A DNA stretch of 64,000 nt from DASXAI01 sp963728985 (GTDB lineage Bacteria > Actinomycetota > Acidimicrobiia > Acidimicrobiales > Ilumatobacteraceae): contig CAVSME010000009.1 of NCBI GenBank assembly GCA_963728985.1, positions 496,001 through 560,000 on the forward strand, given 5' to 3'. Below the pieces are notes generated by a model. It was not told the DNA's origin. It did no database searches and saw only the letters and a program-made list of their open reading frames with translations. Below, piece by piece: positions 17,988 through 27,286 of this stretch. How positions within the stretch are numbered: the stretch's first letter is position 1; each line of letters begins with the position of its first letter. Made by a program: the position numbers and the translations under genes.

Positions 17988-18680
17988 TCATGCGCACGCC
18001 CGCAGTGCGTGCGGGAGCGACGTCGCGTCGACCGGGACTGGCTCCCGGCGCGCGCCGTCTCGTTCGATCCATTGGTGGGTGCGCAGCACCCGCGAGGCCT
18101 CCACGCCGGGGAAGCATGCATCGAGCAGCTCCCCAGGCCGCAGCCCTCTCGGCTGCGTGGCGACCTCGGCGACGATGGCCGCACCGCACGCGGTCATCGC
18201 CGTGATGGCGGGCCGCACGTCGTCGGTGACGTTCTGGCCCTTTCGGGTCCGGGTGATCACGAGCGCCGAGGCGGCCAGCGCCGCCGCGACCCCATCGGCC
18301 ACGGCCGCGTCCGTCACGCCGCTCAACTCGATCTCCCACCGGCAGCTGGTGACGTCCTGCTGGAGGGACAGTTCGCCGCCGGCGAGCTCGAGGCCGCCGA
18401 GGCAGTCGATCCCCGCCGGCAGCGCCGGGGTGAGCCGGACCGGCAGCGTGCCGACGTCGACGGGACCGGCGAGATCGACGTCCAGGTACTCGCCCAACGA
18501 CTCGTGACCGGTCGACAGGGCCAATCCGAACGAGAGCTTCGGACGGGGGGAGAACCCCTCCGAGTAGGCCACCTTCACCTCGGCCCGGCGCAGCGCCCGC
18601 TCCCACATCCGGGCCACGTCGCGGTGGCTCGTCCACCGCACCTTGCCCAGCTTGGAGAACCGCAGCCGCACCCGGTTCAC
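17988..18680 (-). CDS. TIGR03936 family radical-SAM-associated protein (DUF2344)
   Basis: 230 residues. The N-terminus VRLRFSKLGKVRWTSHRDVARMWERAL and the segment YSEGFSPRPKLSFGLALSTGHES are diagnostic for the DUF2344 family, usually encoded beside or fused to a TIGR03960 radical SAM protein. No catalytic metal motif is visible, and the function is not established; a role in RNA or tRNA modification is a guess from genomic context. GTG at 18680 overlaps the TIGR03960 stop (GTGA), which implies coupled translation. Confidence 0.88.
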   Translation of the reverse strand: MNRVRLRFSKLGKVRWTSHRDVARMWERALRRAEVKVAYSEGFSPRPKLSFGLALSTGHESLGEYLDVDLAGPVDVGTLPVRLTPALPAGIDCLGGLELAGGELSLQQDVTSCRWEIELSGVTDAAVADGVAAALAASALVITRTRKGQNVTDDVRPAITAMTACGAAIVAEVATQPRGLRPGELLDACFPGVEASRVLRTHQWIERDGARREPVPVDATSLPHALRACA

Positions 18681-20629
18681 GCCGGCACCACCGCCTTGGC
18701 CCGCAGGACCACCGGCACGGCGCCGCCGACCGAGAGATCCTGACCCGTCCCCTGGCTCCCCCCGGCGGGGGCGACCGGTGAGGCCACGACGTGTTCGAGC
18801 CCATAGCCGGTGCACACGCCGCAGTCGTAGCAGGGCGTCCAGCGGCAGTCCTCCAGGCCGGACTCGGCCAGGGCGGCCATCCAGTCCTGCCAGAGGAAGT
18901 CCGGGTGGAGGCCGGCGGAGATGTGGGCCCAAGGCAGCAGCTCGCTCTCCGTGCGATGGCGGTGCACGTACCAGTCGATCGACAGCCCCTCGGCCGCCAT
19001 CGCCGCTTCCCACGCGCCGAGGTCGAAATGCTCGCTCCACTCCTGGAACGTCGCCCCGCCCCGCCACACCCGCTCGATCACGGCGCCGATGCGGCGATCG
19101 CCCCGGCTGGCGATCCCCTCGGCCAGCGAGGCCCGCGGGTCGTGCCACTTCAGCTGGACGCCACGCACCCGGTGGGTGGCGTCGCGCAGCAGGCCGATCT
19201 TGCGCCGCAGCTCGGCCTCGGTGTTCTGGCCGAACCACTGGAACGGCGTCTGGGCCTTGGGCACGAAGCCCCCCACGCTGGCCGTGACCGACGCCCGGGA
19301 GGTGTGGGTCCGGCCGAGGGCGGCGCAGTTCTTGGCCAGCTCAGCGATGCCGAGGGTGTCCTCGTCGGTCTCGGTCGGCAGCCCCGTGAGGAAGTACAGC
19401 TTCACCCGTCCCCACCCCTGGGAGAAGGCGGCCTCGACGGCCCCGTAGAGGTCCTCCTCTCGGATGAGCTTGTTGATGACCTGGCGCAGGCGCCACGTGC
19501 CCGCTTCCGGGGCGAACGTGAGGCCGGTGCGACGGGCGGCGGCGACCTGGGCGGCGATCCCGACGGTGAAGGCGTCGACCCGCAGCGACGGCAGGGCCAC
19601 GCTCACGTTGCCGCACCCGGTCGGGTCGTTGACGGTCTCGGCCACCACCCGCTCGATGCCCGAGAAGTCGGCCGTCGACAGGGACGTGAGGCTGACCTCG
19701 TCGTAGCCGGTGCGCTCCAGGCCCTCGCGCACCATGGTGCGGACCTGGTCGGCGGGTCGTTCCCGGACCGGGCGGGTGATCATCCCCGCCTGGCAGAACC
19801 GGCAGCCGCGGGTGCAGCCCCGGAACACCTCGACGTTCAGGCGGTCGTGGACCACCTCGGTCAGCGGCACCAGCTGGCGCTTCGGGTAGGGCCACTGGGC
19901 CAGGTCGGCCACCGTGCGCTTGGCCACCGTGGCGGGCACGTCCCGGTACCGGGGCGTCACCGCCACCAGGTCGGCACCGTCGTAGGCCACCTCGTACATC
20001 GACGGCACGTACACCCCGGCCACGCCGGCCAGGGCCCGGAGCACCTGCTCACGGCTACCATCGGTGCGCCCGCCCGCCTTCCATTGGCGCAGGACGTCGG
20101 TGACCTCGCCCACCGCCTCCTCGCCATCGCCGATCACGAAGAAGTCGACGAAGTCGGCCACCGGCTCGGGGTTGAAGGTGCAGTGGCCACCCGCCGCGAT
20201 CAGTGGGTCCTCGGGGCCTCGGTCGGCCGCCCGGACCGGCACGCCGGCCAGGTCGATGCAGTTGAGGACGTTCGTGTAGACGAGCTCGGCCGACAGGTTG
20301 AAACCGATGACGTCGAACTCCGCCGCCGGGCGATGGGTCTCGACGGAGAACAGCGGCAGCCCGCGGGCCCGCAGGAGCGCCTCGAGGTCCACCCACGGCG
20401 CGTACGACCGCTCGGCGACCGCGTCGGGGCGCTCGTTCACGATCTCGTGGAGGATCTGAAGACCCTGGTTGGGCAGGCCGACCTCGTAGGTGTCGGGGTA
20501 CACGAAGAGCCACGCCACCTTCCCGGGCCCGTGCTCGGGGATGATCGCGCCGTCCTCGCACCCGATGTAGCGGGCCGGTTTCTGCACCTTGGCCAGGAGT
20601 GGTTCGAGCCGAGGCCAGAGGCAGGTCAT
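18677..20629 (-). CDS. TIGR03960 family B12-binding radical SAM protein
   Basis: 650 residues from ATG 20629. The N-terminal ~200 residues form a cobalamin-binding-like domain (LPNQGLQILHEIVNERPD, IAAGGHCTF). The radical SAM core has the C-x3-C-x2-C cluster in RGCTRGCRFCQAG and the EVSLTSLSTADFSG strand. A C-terminal Cys cluster CYDCGVC may bind a second cluster. The exact reaction is unknown; it is always found with DUF2344. A start at TTG 20677 is possible, but homologous sequence begins at MTCLWPRLEP. TAAACT lies 11 bases before the chosen ATG. Confidence 0.9.
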   Translation of the reverse strand: MTCLWPRLEPLLAKVQKPARYIGCEDGAIIPEHGPGKVAWLFVYPDTYEVGLPNQGLQILHEIVNERPDAVAERSYAPWVDLEALLRARGLPLFSVETHRPAAEFDVIGFNLSAELVYTNVLNCIDLAGVPVRAADRGPEDPLIAAGGHCTFNPEPVADFVDFFVIGDGEEAVGEVTDVLRQWKAGGRTDGSREQVLRALAGVAGVYVPSMYEVAYDGADLVAVTPRYRDVPATVAKRTVADLAQWPYPKRQLVPLTEVVHDRLNVEVFRGCTRGCRFCQAGMITRPVRERPADQVRTMVREGLERTGYDEVSLTSLSTADFSGIERVVAETVNDPTGCGNVSVALPSLRVDAFTVGIAAQVAAARRTGLTFAPEAGTWRLRQVINKLIREEDLYGAVEAAFSQGWGRVKLYFLTGLPTETDEDTLGIAELAKNCAALGRTHTSRASVTASVGGFVPKAQTPFQWFGQNTEAELRRKIGLLRDATHRVRGVQLKWHDPRASLAEGIASRGDRRIGAVIERVWRGGATFQEWSEHFDLGAWEAAMAAEGLSIDWYVHRHRTESELLPWAHISAGLHPDFLWQDWMAALAESGLEDCRWTPCYDCGVCTGYGLEHVVASPVAPAGGSQGTGQDLSVGGAVPVVLRAKAVVPA

Positions 20630-20740
20630 GGCAACACCGAAGTTTAGTTCGTGTTGCAGCGTGATGACGGAGGCCAACCGCCGAACTCATGTGCGATCGG
20701 TGTCGCACATCGGCTCGCGGCGCGTCAGTTCACCGCGAAA

Positions 20741-21920
20741 TCACGTGAACCGGCGCATGTGCACGCTCTCGACCAGGCCGATCAGGACCAGGAAGGCGAC
20801 GCACGACGACCCGCCGTAGGAGACGAACGGCAGCGGGATGCCCGTGACGGGCATGAGCCCCATGTTCATCCCGACGTTCTCGAACACGTGCCACGCGATC
20901 AGGGCCAACGCCCCCACGGCGATCAGCGTGCCGAGCGGATCCTTCGCCAGGCGGGCTATTCGCCAGATGCGCAGGAGCACGAACCCGAACACGCACAGCA
21001 TGATCGCCGAGCCCACCAGGCCGAACTGCTCGGCGATGGCGGAGAAGACGAAGTCCGTGTGCTGCTCGGGCACGTAGGCGCCGTTGGTGTAGTCGCCGTT
21101 CAGGTAGCCCCGGCCGGTGACGCCGCCATCGGCGATGGCCGCCTTCGAGTTGGCCACCTGGCGCTGGGCGTCGGCCTCGGCCTTGCTCCGCGGGACCTCG
21201 TCCTGGGACAGGAAGTTCGACAGGCGGTTCTGCTGGGTCCGGTCGAGCTGGCCCGTGCCGATCAGCACGACGGCGCTGAGCAGCGCCATCGCCGAGATCA
21301 TGGCGATGTGGCGCCAGTGCGCACCGGCCACGAGCAGCACGGCCATGGCGATCACGACCAGCGCCGATGCGGTGCCGAGGTCGGGCTGGATCAACACCAG
21401 GCCGGCAGGCACGGCCACGAGCCCGAGGGCGGCGACGAAGCGGGGGAAGGTCAGCTCCCCGGCACTGCGCTCGCGGGCCAGGTAGCCGGCCAGGACCAGC
21501 ACGATCACGACCTTGGCGAACTCGGACGGCTGGAGCTGGAAGGGGCCGACGTCGAACCAGGCGTCGACGCCGTTGCGGGCCCGGGCCACGACCAGCACGG
21601 CGGCCAGCATCCCGAGGACACCCAGGTAGAGGATGCAGCGACCACTCGCGCAGCTTGCGGTAGTCGAGCAGCATCACCGCGGCCATCCCGACCACGCCGA
21701 CGCCGACGGCCAGGGCCTGGCGCTTCACGAAGTAGAGCGTGTCGAGCCCGGCGATCGAGCGGTTCTGGTAGGTGGCCGTGTAGATGGCCACCATGCCGCC
21801 ACCGACGAGGAGCAGCACGCCGACGATCAGGCCCCAGTCGACGTGGGCACGCGGGTCGGCCGGGTTGCGGCTCAGGAGACCGACGGGCTTGCGCAAGAGG
21901 CTGCTGGTCGCCGTGGCCAT
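20741..21920 (-). CDS. rodA: Peptidoglycan glycosyltransferase RodA (SEDS family); frameshift
   Basis: Polytopic SEDS glycosyltransferase polymerising lipid II in the elongasome with its partner PBP2. Signatures: PSEFAKVVIVL, LIQPDLGTA, and the C-terminal PLPFVSYGGSSC. The ATG at 21920 overlaps the PBP2 stop (TGATG). The frame breaks near 21636: LLDYRKLREWSL must join ILYLGVLGMLAAV one base later. Total length is 3n+1; corrected product about 392 residues. The extra base falls inside a membrane helix. In an essential gene with intact flanks, a sequence error is the simplest explanation. Confidence 0.88.
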
Positions 21921-24031
21921 CAGTCGTGGACCCCGGTCTGGGTGATGTTCACGCAGGAGGTGTCGGCCAGCGGCGGGATGACGCCCGCCTGCGTGGAGTT
22001 CGGGTCGAGCAGGTCGGACTGCTCGGGCTCGGCCAGCGGGGTCTTCAGCTGACCCGAGACGGCGTCGAAGAGGCACTTCACGACCGGCGCCGCGCCTTCG
22101 GCGCCGAAGCCACCCCGCTCGATCACGGCACCGATCGTGTAGCTCGGCTTGGTCCCCGGCCCGACGGGGCCGAAGCCGACGAACAGCGACGAGTCCTTCT
22201 CGGGTTCGTTGGTCCCGGCCTGGGCGGTGCCGGTCTTGCCGGCGATCGGGAACGAGTCGTAGCCGTAGTCGAGGAAGGTCCGGTACGCGGTGCCCGTCGG
22301 GAACGTGTTCTTCTTGAGCACGCCGACAAGGCCTCGCGTGATGTTGGCCTGCCAGTCCTGGGCGATGTCGACGTGATTCACGACGACGGCCCCGAACTGC
22401 TTCGTCGGCTGGGCCTGAGAAAGATCGACCAGCCCGGGTGACAGCGTCGGTGCCCCCGGCGCCAGCACGGCGGCAGCCACGCGAGGCTCGAGGTGGTCAC
22501 CACCGTTGGCGAACGTGGAGTAGCCATTCACCAGTTGCAGCGGGCTGGCGGCGAAGAGGCCACCGCCGATGGCGAGCTGCAGGTTGTCACCGACGAAGTA
22601 GCCCGAGCCGTCCTCCTCCGAGATCACCTTCTCCTCCGCGAGCTGCTTCTTGAGCTCGGCGGTGGGCACCCGGCCGGTGAACTCGTACGGCAGGTCGATG
22701 CCGCTCGACTTGCCGAAGCCGAACTGCCCGAGCGTCTTCTGGAACACGTACTTCTCGGCCGTGTTCTGCCACATGGACACGCCCAAGCGGTAGAAGTACG
22801 CGTCGCTCGACATCGACAGCGCGTTCGTGAGGTCGATCTTGCCCGGCTTCAACCCACCGGAGTTCTTGAACACGCAACCAACGCGGGAGTCGTAGCACTC
22901 AGGGATCTCATAGCTGCCCTTGTCGTCGTAGACGTAGTTCCCGTCGTTGAGCTGTCCTGACTGCAACGCCGCGATCGACGTGAACAGCTTCATCGTCGAA
23001 CCGATGGCGTACTGGCCGGAGATGGCTCGGTTCACGAGCGGGCTGCGCTCGGCCGGGAAGAGCTGCTTCATCTTCTCGTCGGAGATGTTGTTGACGAACC
23101 ACCGGTTGTCGAACGTGGGATACGAGGCCATGGCCAGCACCTCGCCCGTGTTCGGGTCCTGGATGACCGCGGCGCCGGCGGGCGCCGAGAAGGTCTGACC
23201 CGTGCTCACCGGCTTGAGATCGGTCCCGGTGACCGTGACCTGGTGGGTGCGGGCCGACTGGATGCCGGCCTGGAGGATCTGCTCGCTGTAGAGCTGCAGC
23301 TTGAGATCGATGGTGAGCTGCACGTCGTTGCCGGGCACCGGCTCCACCCGCTCCACCACGCCGAGCACGCGGTTGCGGGCGTCGACGGCGTACTTGATGA
23401 AGCCGGACTTGCCCCGCAGCTCGTCCTCGTAGGTCAGCTCCACGCCGGCCACGCCCACGCGATCGTTCAGCTGGTACCCCTTGCGGGTGTACTGATCCTG
23501 CGTCTGCTTCGAGATGGCGCCCATGTAGCCCACGATCTGGCTGGCGATCGGGGCGTACCGGTACTTGCGCAGGAAGCCCTCCTCGACCTCCACGCCGGGA
23601 TAGTCCTCGCGGCGCTCCTTCAGGAACACCGCAGTGGACTCGTCGACGTCTTCGGCCAGCGGGAGCGGCTCATAGGGGCTGTACTTGCCGCTGTCGTAGC
23701 GCTTCTGCAGCTCGTCGGGCGTCGTCTTGAGGGGACCGGCCAGCCGTTGGAACAGCGCCGAACGGTTGCCCTTGTCCTTGATGGCGGCGCGGTCGATGGT
23801 GACGTTCAGCGTGGAGGTGTTGTCGGCGAGGATCCGGCCGTCACGGTCGAGGATCCGGCCCCGCATCGGGGGCAACGGGACGGTGCGCACCTGGTTGGCC
23901 GAGGCGACCTGCGCCAACTGGTCGCTCTGCACCACCTGGAGGAACCACAGCCGACCGAACAGGGCGACGAAGAGGGCGAAGACCACGATGCCGATGACCG
24001 ACAACCGCAGACCCCGCGAATCGCCCGGCAT
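21920..24031 (-). CDS. mrdA: Penicillin-binding protein 2 (elongasome transpeptidase)
   Basis: 703 residues. One N-terminal membrane anchor (about 10-30), a PBP dimerisation domain (50-240, with MRGRILDRDGRILADN) and a transpeptidase domain. Catalytic motifs: STMK at 345-348, SSD at 408-410 (the SxD form) and KTGTAQ near residue 602. Four Cys residues outside the membrane (C379, C386 and two near the C-terminus) could form disulphides, unusual for a PBP2. It cross-links peptidoglycan during elongation, paired with RodA encoded immediately downstream. Part of the mreB-mreC-mreD-PBP2-rodA operon. Confidence 0.93.
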   Translation of the reverse strand: MPGDSRGLRLSVIGIVVFALFVALFGRLWFLQVVQSDQLAQVASANQVRTVPLPPMRGRILDRDGRILADNTSTLNVTIDRAAIKDKGNRSALFQRLAGPLKTTPDELQKRYDSGKYSPYEPLPLAEDVDESTAVFLKERREDYPGVEVEEGFLRKYRYAPIASQIVGYMGAISKQTQDQYTRKGYQLNDRVGVAGVELTYEDELRGKSGFIKYAVDARNRVLGVVERVEPVPGNDVQLTIDLKLQLYSEQILQAGIQSARTHQVTVTGTDLKPVSTGQTFSAPAGAAVIQDPNTGEVLAMASYPTFDNRWFVNNISDEKMKQLFPAERSPLVNRAISGQYAIGSTMKLFTSIAALQSGQLNDGNYVYDDKGSYEIPECYDSRVGCVFKNSGGLKPGKIDLTNALSMSSDAYFYRLGVSMWQNTAEKYVFQKTLGQFGFGKSSGIDLPYEFTGRVPTAELKKQLAEEKVISEEDGSGYFVGDNLQLAIGGGLFAASPLQLVNGYSTFANGGDHLEPRVAAAVLAPGAPTLSPGLVDLSQAQPTKQFGAVVVNHVDIAQDWQANITRGLVGVLKKNTFPTGTAYRTFLDYGYDSFPIAGKTGTAQAGTNEPEKDSSLFVGFGPVGPGTKPSYTIGAVIERGGFGAEGAAPVVKCLFDAVSGQLKTPLAEPEQSDLLDPNSTQAGVIPPLADTSCVNITQTGVHD

Positions 24032-24068
24032 CCCTCTTATTCTGCTACGGCGACGGAAGCAGCCGACG

Positions 24069-24575
24069 TCACGACCGCTCGGACCCCAACAACGCCCAGC
24101 GCTGGACCCAGAGGGCGGGGATGGCGAGGAGGAGGTTCACCGCTCCCACCACGATCATCACCGTCACCAGATGGAGGTTGACGGCGTCGCGCAACCCGAA
24201 GACGGTGCCGATGGTGGCGTAGATGGCCACCGAGACGGCGCTGGCCGCTCCCATGATCACCATGCCGATCCACCAGGGGGCCGAGGACACCACGGCCTGC
24301 AGGTACCCGGCGGCGTAGCCGATCAAGGCGTAGGCCAGGGCCGACAGGCCGAACGGCGTGCGCAGCATGAGGTCGTAGACGAAGCCGATGAAGAACCCGC
24401 ACAGCGCGCCGTCACGGGGGCCAGCCACCATGCCCGACGCCAGGACGAGCAGCAACATCACATCGGCGAGGGCATCGAACGGGCGCATGTCCGTGAACAG
24501 CGACAGCTGCACGGCGAGCACGGCCACGGTGACGAGCGGGACACGGACCCATGGGCGGGCGGCGATGGTGAGCAT
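24069..24575 (-). CDS. mreD: Rod shape-determining protein MreD
   Basis: 168 residues, about five hydrophobic helices, with PFGLSALAYALIGYAAGYLQ typical of MreD. A small integral membrane scaffold linking MreC and the RodA/PBP2 pair. It begins 3 bases after the mreC stop and ends about 37 bases before the PBP2 start. Identified by topology, size and position rather than by strong motifs. Confidence 0.85.
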   Translation of the reverse strand: MLTIAARPWVRVPLVTVAVLAVQLSLFTDMRPFDALADVMLLLVLASGMVAGPRDGALCGFFIGFVYDLMLRTPFGLSALAYALIGYAAGYLQAVVSSAPWWIGMVIMGAASAVSVAIYATIGTVFGLRDAVNLHLVTVMIVVGAVNLLLAIPALWVQRWALLGSERS

Positions 24576-24578
24576 CGA

Positions 24579-25568
24579 TCAGCGCTGCGCGCACTCGGTG
24601 CAGTAGAGGAGCACCTTCACGAAGTTGAGGTTGTCGAGGTTGGCCGACGCCGCGACGTGCACTTCGAGGAGTCCCGTACCGGCGTGACGAGCGACGCTGG
24701 TGACGCGCCCGACCGGCAGGTCGGCCGGCGCCAGGCTCTCCTGCACGCCGCTGGTCGACACGATGTCGCCCGCTTGCACCGTGCTCTCGGCCTTGATCTG
24801 CTCGACCTGGAGATCCTGGTCGGCGCCCTGACCGGTGACCCAGCCGCGCTCCAGCTCCGACACCGTCGTCGTCGTGGGGGCCACCGTCGTCGTCGGGGCG
24901 TTCGGATCGACCGTCGTGGTGGTGGACGCCGCCGTGGTGCCGGCGGCGCCGGCGGCCGGCGGGGCGGCGGTCACGGCGACGGTGGTCGTCGGCGGCGGCG
25001 GATGGTCGGGACCGGGAACGATCTTCACCGCCATCGCGAAGTTCGGGTCGGTGACGAGTCGCACGGTGGCGCGGTCGTTGTACACCTTCATGATCCGCCC
25101 GACGAGGCCCCCGTTGGTGATCACGGGCATGCCCACCTGGACACCCTGCGCCGTGCCCTGGTTGATGTCGACCGTGCGGTCGAAGTTCGACGCCGGCTCG
25201 CTGATGACACGGGCGGTCAACTGGGGGACGTTGGCCAGCGTGGGGAGCTTGTCGAGCGCCTCGAGCGCCTGCATCTCGCGCACGGCGGCATCGGCGGCGA
25301 TGGCGGCGCCCTCCTGGGCCTCGACCTGGTCGGCCAGGTTGTCGCGCTCGCGCTTCACGTCCTCGTAGTCGAAGATCCCGTGCCAGGTGTTCTCGAAGGG
25401 CCGGAAGATGGTGCGGGCGACGCTGCGCACCGGCGAGAACACGTCGCCCGCCGTCTCGCGCGCGCCGTCGATGAAGCCACTACCCCGGACGTCGAAGGTG
25501 ATGAGGGTGACGGAGACCAGCACCAGGAGGACAAGGGTGGTGCGGCGTTGACCAAGGCGTTCGAACAC
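24579..25568 (-). CDS. mreC: Cell shape protein MreC with a Thr-rich insertion
   Basis: 329 residues: cytosolic tail, one membrane helix (about 11-27), coiled coil (68-106) and two beta-domains. Between the beta-domains, residues about 187-238 form a Pro/Thr/Ala/Val low-complexity stretch with repeated TTT runs; I do not expect this in standard MreC. MreC polymerises outside the membrane and activates PBP2-RodA. GTG 25568 is chosen as the start in the 20-base gap after mreB because it places the anchor helix near the N-terminus; no clear ribosome site is seen. Confidence 0.88.
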   Translation of the reverse strand: MFERLGQRRTTLVLLVLVSVTLITFDVRGSGFIDGARETAGDVFSPVRSVARTIFRPFENTWHGIFDYEDVKRERDNLADQVEAQEGAAIAADAAVREMQALEALDKLPTLANVPQLTARVISEPASNFDRTVDINQGTAQGVQVGMPVITNGGLVGRIMKVYNDRATVRLVTDPNFAMAVKIVPGPDHPPPPTTTVAVTAAPPAAGAAGTTAASTTTTVDPNAPTTTVAPTTTTVSELERGWVTGQGADQDLQVEQIKAESTVQAGDIVSTSGVQESLAPADLPVGRVTSVARHAGTGLLEVHVAASANLDNLNFVKVLLYCTECAQR

Positions 25569-25588
25569 GTCGGTGCGAGGCGGGCTCT

Positions 25589-26626
25589 CTAACGCTCCTG
25601 GCCGCGGAAGAGGCCGGCGCGGCTGAGCGCGTCGAACTCCTCGAGGGCCTGCCCCGATCCGATCGCCACCGACTGCAACGGGTTGTTGGCGATGTGAATG
25701 GGCATGCCCGTCTCGTGCTCCAGGCGGAGGTCGAGACCGGTGAGCAGCGCTCCGCCGCCCGTGATCATGATGCCCTGCTCCATGATGTCGGCGGCCAGTT
25801 CCGGTGGTGTCTTGTCGAGCGTGGCCTTCACCGCATCGACGATGGCGGTGGTGGGCTCGTCGATCGCGTCGCGGATCTCCCCCGTCGTGATGGTGATGGT
25901 CTTGGGGAGACCGGTCACGAGATCGCGCCCGCGGATCTCGGCGGTGAGCTCTTGTTCCAATGGCCACGCCGAGCCGAGGGCCAGCTTGATGTCCTCGGCG
26001 GTGCGCTCACCGAGGGCCAGCGAGTACTCCTTCTTCACGTACTGCACGATGGCGTCGTCGAGCTCGTCGCCGGCGACGCGCACGGACTGGCTCGTGACGA
26101 TGCCGCCGAGTGAGATGACGGCGACCTCCGTGGTGCCGCCGCCGATGTCCACGATCATGTTGCCCGTCGGCTCGGAGACGGGCAGGCCCGACCCGATGGC
26201 GGCGGCCATGGGCTCCTCGATGATGTAGGCGGGCTTGCGAGCGCCCGCATACTCGGCCGCTTCCTGTACGGCGCGCTGCTCGACGCCGGTGATGCCCGAC
26301 GGCACGCAGATCACCATGCGGGGCTTCACCCAGCGGCTGCGGTGCACCTTGTGGATGAAATAGCGCAGCATCTTCTCGCAGATCTCGAAGTCGGCGATGA
26401 CGCCGTCTTTGAGCGGCCGGATGGCCTGGATGTGCGCCGGCGTGCGCCCGATCATCCGCTTGGCTTCGAGGCCCACCGACAGCGGCCGGCCGTCGCGCAC
26501 GTTCACCGCCACGACCGACGGTTCGTTGAGCACGATGCCGTGCCCGCGCACGTAGATGAGGGTGTTGGCGGTACCGAGATCAACCGCCATGTCGCGGCCG
26601 AAGCTGAGCGGATTGTTGCCGGCCAT
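25589..26626 (-). CDS. mreB: Rod shape-determining protein MreB (actin homologue)
   Basis: 345 residues. Actin-fold ATPase forming membrane-bound filaments that guide lateral wall synthesis. Phosphate-1 loop DLGTANTLIY, phosphate-2 DIGGGTTEVAVISLGG and adenosine-binding ITGGGALLTGLD are all present. ATG 26626 follows a GAGGGGG ribosome site. First gene of the mreBCD-PBP2-rodA operon; the presence of mreB implies a rod-shaped or elongating cell. Confidence 0.96.
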   Translation of the reverse strand: MAGNNPLSFGRDMAVDLGTANTLIYVRGHGIVLNEPSVVAVNVRDGRPLSVGLEAKRMIGRTPAHIQAIRPLKDGVIADFEICEKMLRYFIHKVHRSRWVKPRMVICVPSGITGVEQRAVQEAAEYAGARKPAYIIEEPMAAAIGSGLPVSEPTGNMIVDIGGGTTEVAVISLGGIVTSQSVRVAGDELDDAIVQYVKKEYSLALGERTAEDIKLALGSAWPLEQELTAEIRGRDLVTGLPKTITITTGEIRDAIDEPTTAIVDAVKATLDKTPPELAADIMEQGIMITGGGALLTGLDLRLEHETGMPIHIANNPLQSVAIGSGQALEEFDALSRAGLFRGQER

Positions 26627-26670
26627 GCATGGCCCCCTCTCGAGGAGGAGCGGGCGAGAACCTCTGGAGA

Positions 26671-27087
26671 CTACTGCGGCAGGCCGGGGAAGAAGATGGC
26701 AACCTCGCGAGCAGCGGACTCGGGCCCGTCGCTGCCGTGCACCAGGTTCTCCGTGAGCTCGGTGCCGAGGTCGCCCCGGATGGTCCCGGGGGGCGCTTCG
26801 CGGGGGTTGGTGGGCCCCATCAGGGTGCGCACCACCTTCCACGTGTCCTGGGGCCCTTCCAGCACCGCGACCACGGCCGGTGACCGGCTCATGAACGCCA
26901 CGAGGTCGGCGTAGAAGCCCTTGGAGACGTGCTCCTCGTAGTGGCGGGAGAGGGTGTCGTCGTCGAGGTGGCGGAGCTCGAGGGCGATGACCTGCAGGCC
27001 CTTGCGCTCGAAGCGGGCGAGGATCTCGCCGGTGAGGCCCCGCTCGACGGCGTCGGGCTTGATGATCACGAGGGTGCGGTCGGCCAT
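26671..27087 (-). CDS. ndk: Nucleoside diphosphate kinase
   Basis: 138 residues. Moves the terminal phosphate between nucleoside di- and triphosphates through phospho-His in the signature NLVHGSDGPESAAREVAIFF. The N-terminus RTLVIIKPDAVERGL is typical. ATG 27087 is chosen at the homologous start. TAGCCT (minus strand, 27099-27104) lies 11 bases upstream, and a perfect 11-bp inverted repeat at 27113-27136 sits over the -35 region. Confidence 0.96.
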   Translation of the reverse strand: MADRTLVIIKPDAVERGLTGEILARFERKGLQVIALELRHLDDDTLSRHYEEHVSKGFYADLVAFMSRSPAVVAVLEGPQDTWKVVRTLMGPTNPREAPPGTIRGDLGTELTENLVHGSDGPESAAREVAIFFPGLPQ

Positions 27088-27112
27088 AGCGGCAGCGCAG
27101 GCTAGCGGCGTC

Positions 27113-27165
27113 GGGCGGAAAGGGACCTTTCCGCCCGAGCTCGGGCAAGCCGGCCTTCGGCCGGC
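27113..27165. promoter_or_regulatory. Three consecutive palindromes upstream of ndk
   Basis: GGGCGGAAAGG-GA-CCTTTCCGCCC (27113-27136) is a perfect 11-bp inverted repeat with a 2-base loop. Partly overlapping it is the palindrome CCCGAGCTCGGG (27134-27145). Next comes the 7-bp stem GCCGGCC-TTC-GGCCGGC (27149-27165). The first lies at about -25 to -50 of a predicted ndk promoter and could be an operator; the last could terminate a transcript. No gene fits in 27088-27286. Confidence 0.55.
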
Positions 27166-27210
27166 GCCGAAGGACATTGCGCCGTCCGCGCGCCCAAGCG
27201 CGCATCCTTC

Positions 27211-27266
27211 CGCGCAGGCTGAGCGGTTGGTGCCGCTGACGCGGTACGAAGTGTTCAGGCTGCGCG
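27211..27266. repeat. 56-bp intergenic palindrome, copy B (inverted)
   Basis: Same 56-bp length as copy A. The right arm, read on the minus strand, matches the left arm of copy A over its first 18 bases and again at GTACCGC. Arms pair at 20 of 28 positions. It lies between ctaF and ndk, downstream of ctaF, so it may act as its terminator. The flank beyond the right arm resembles the GGTCACCAA flank of the other copies. Confidence 0.75.
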
Positions 27267-27286
27267 CTTTTGGACCAACTGCGCCG

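Noticed and set aside
20700..20765. GTTCAC...GTGAAC repeat after rodA as a terminator
   Set aside because: A 6-bp stem with an 11-base loop that includes the rodA stop; too weak to call.
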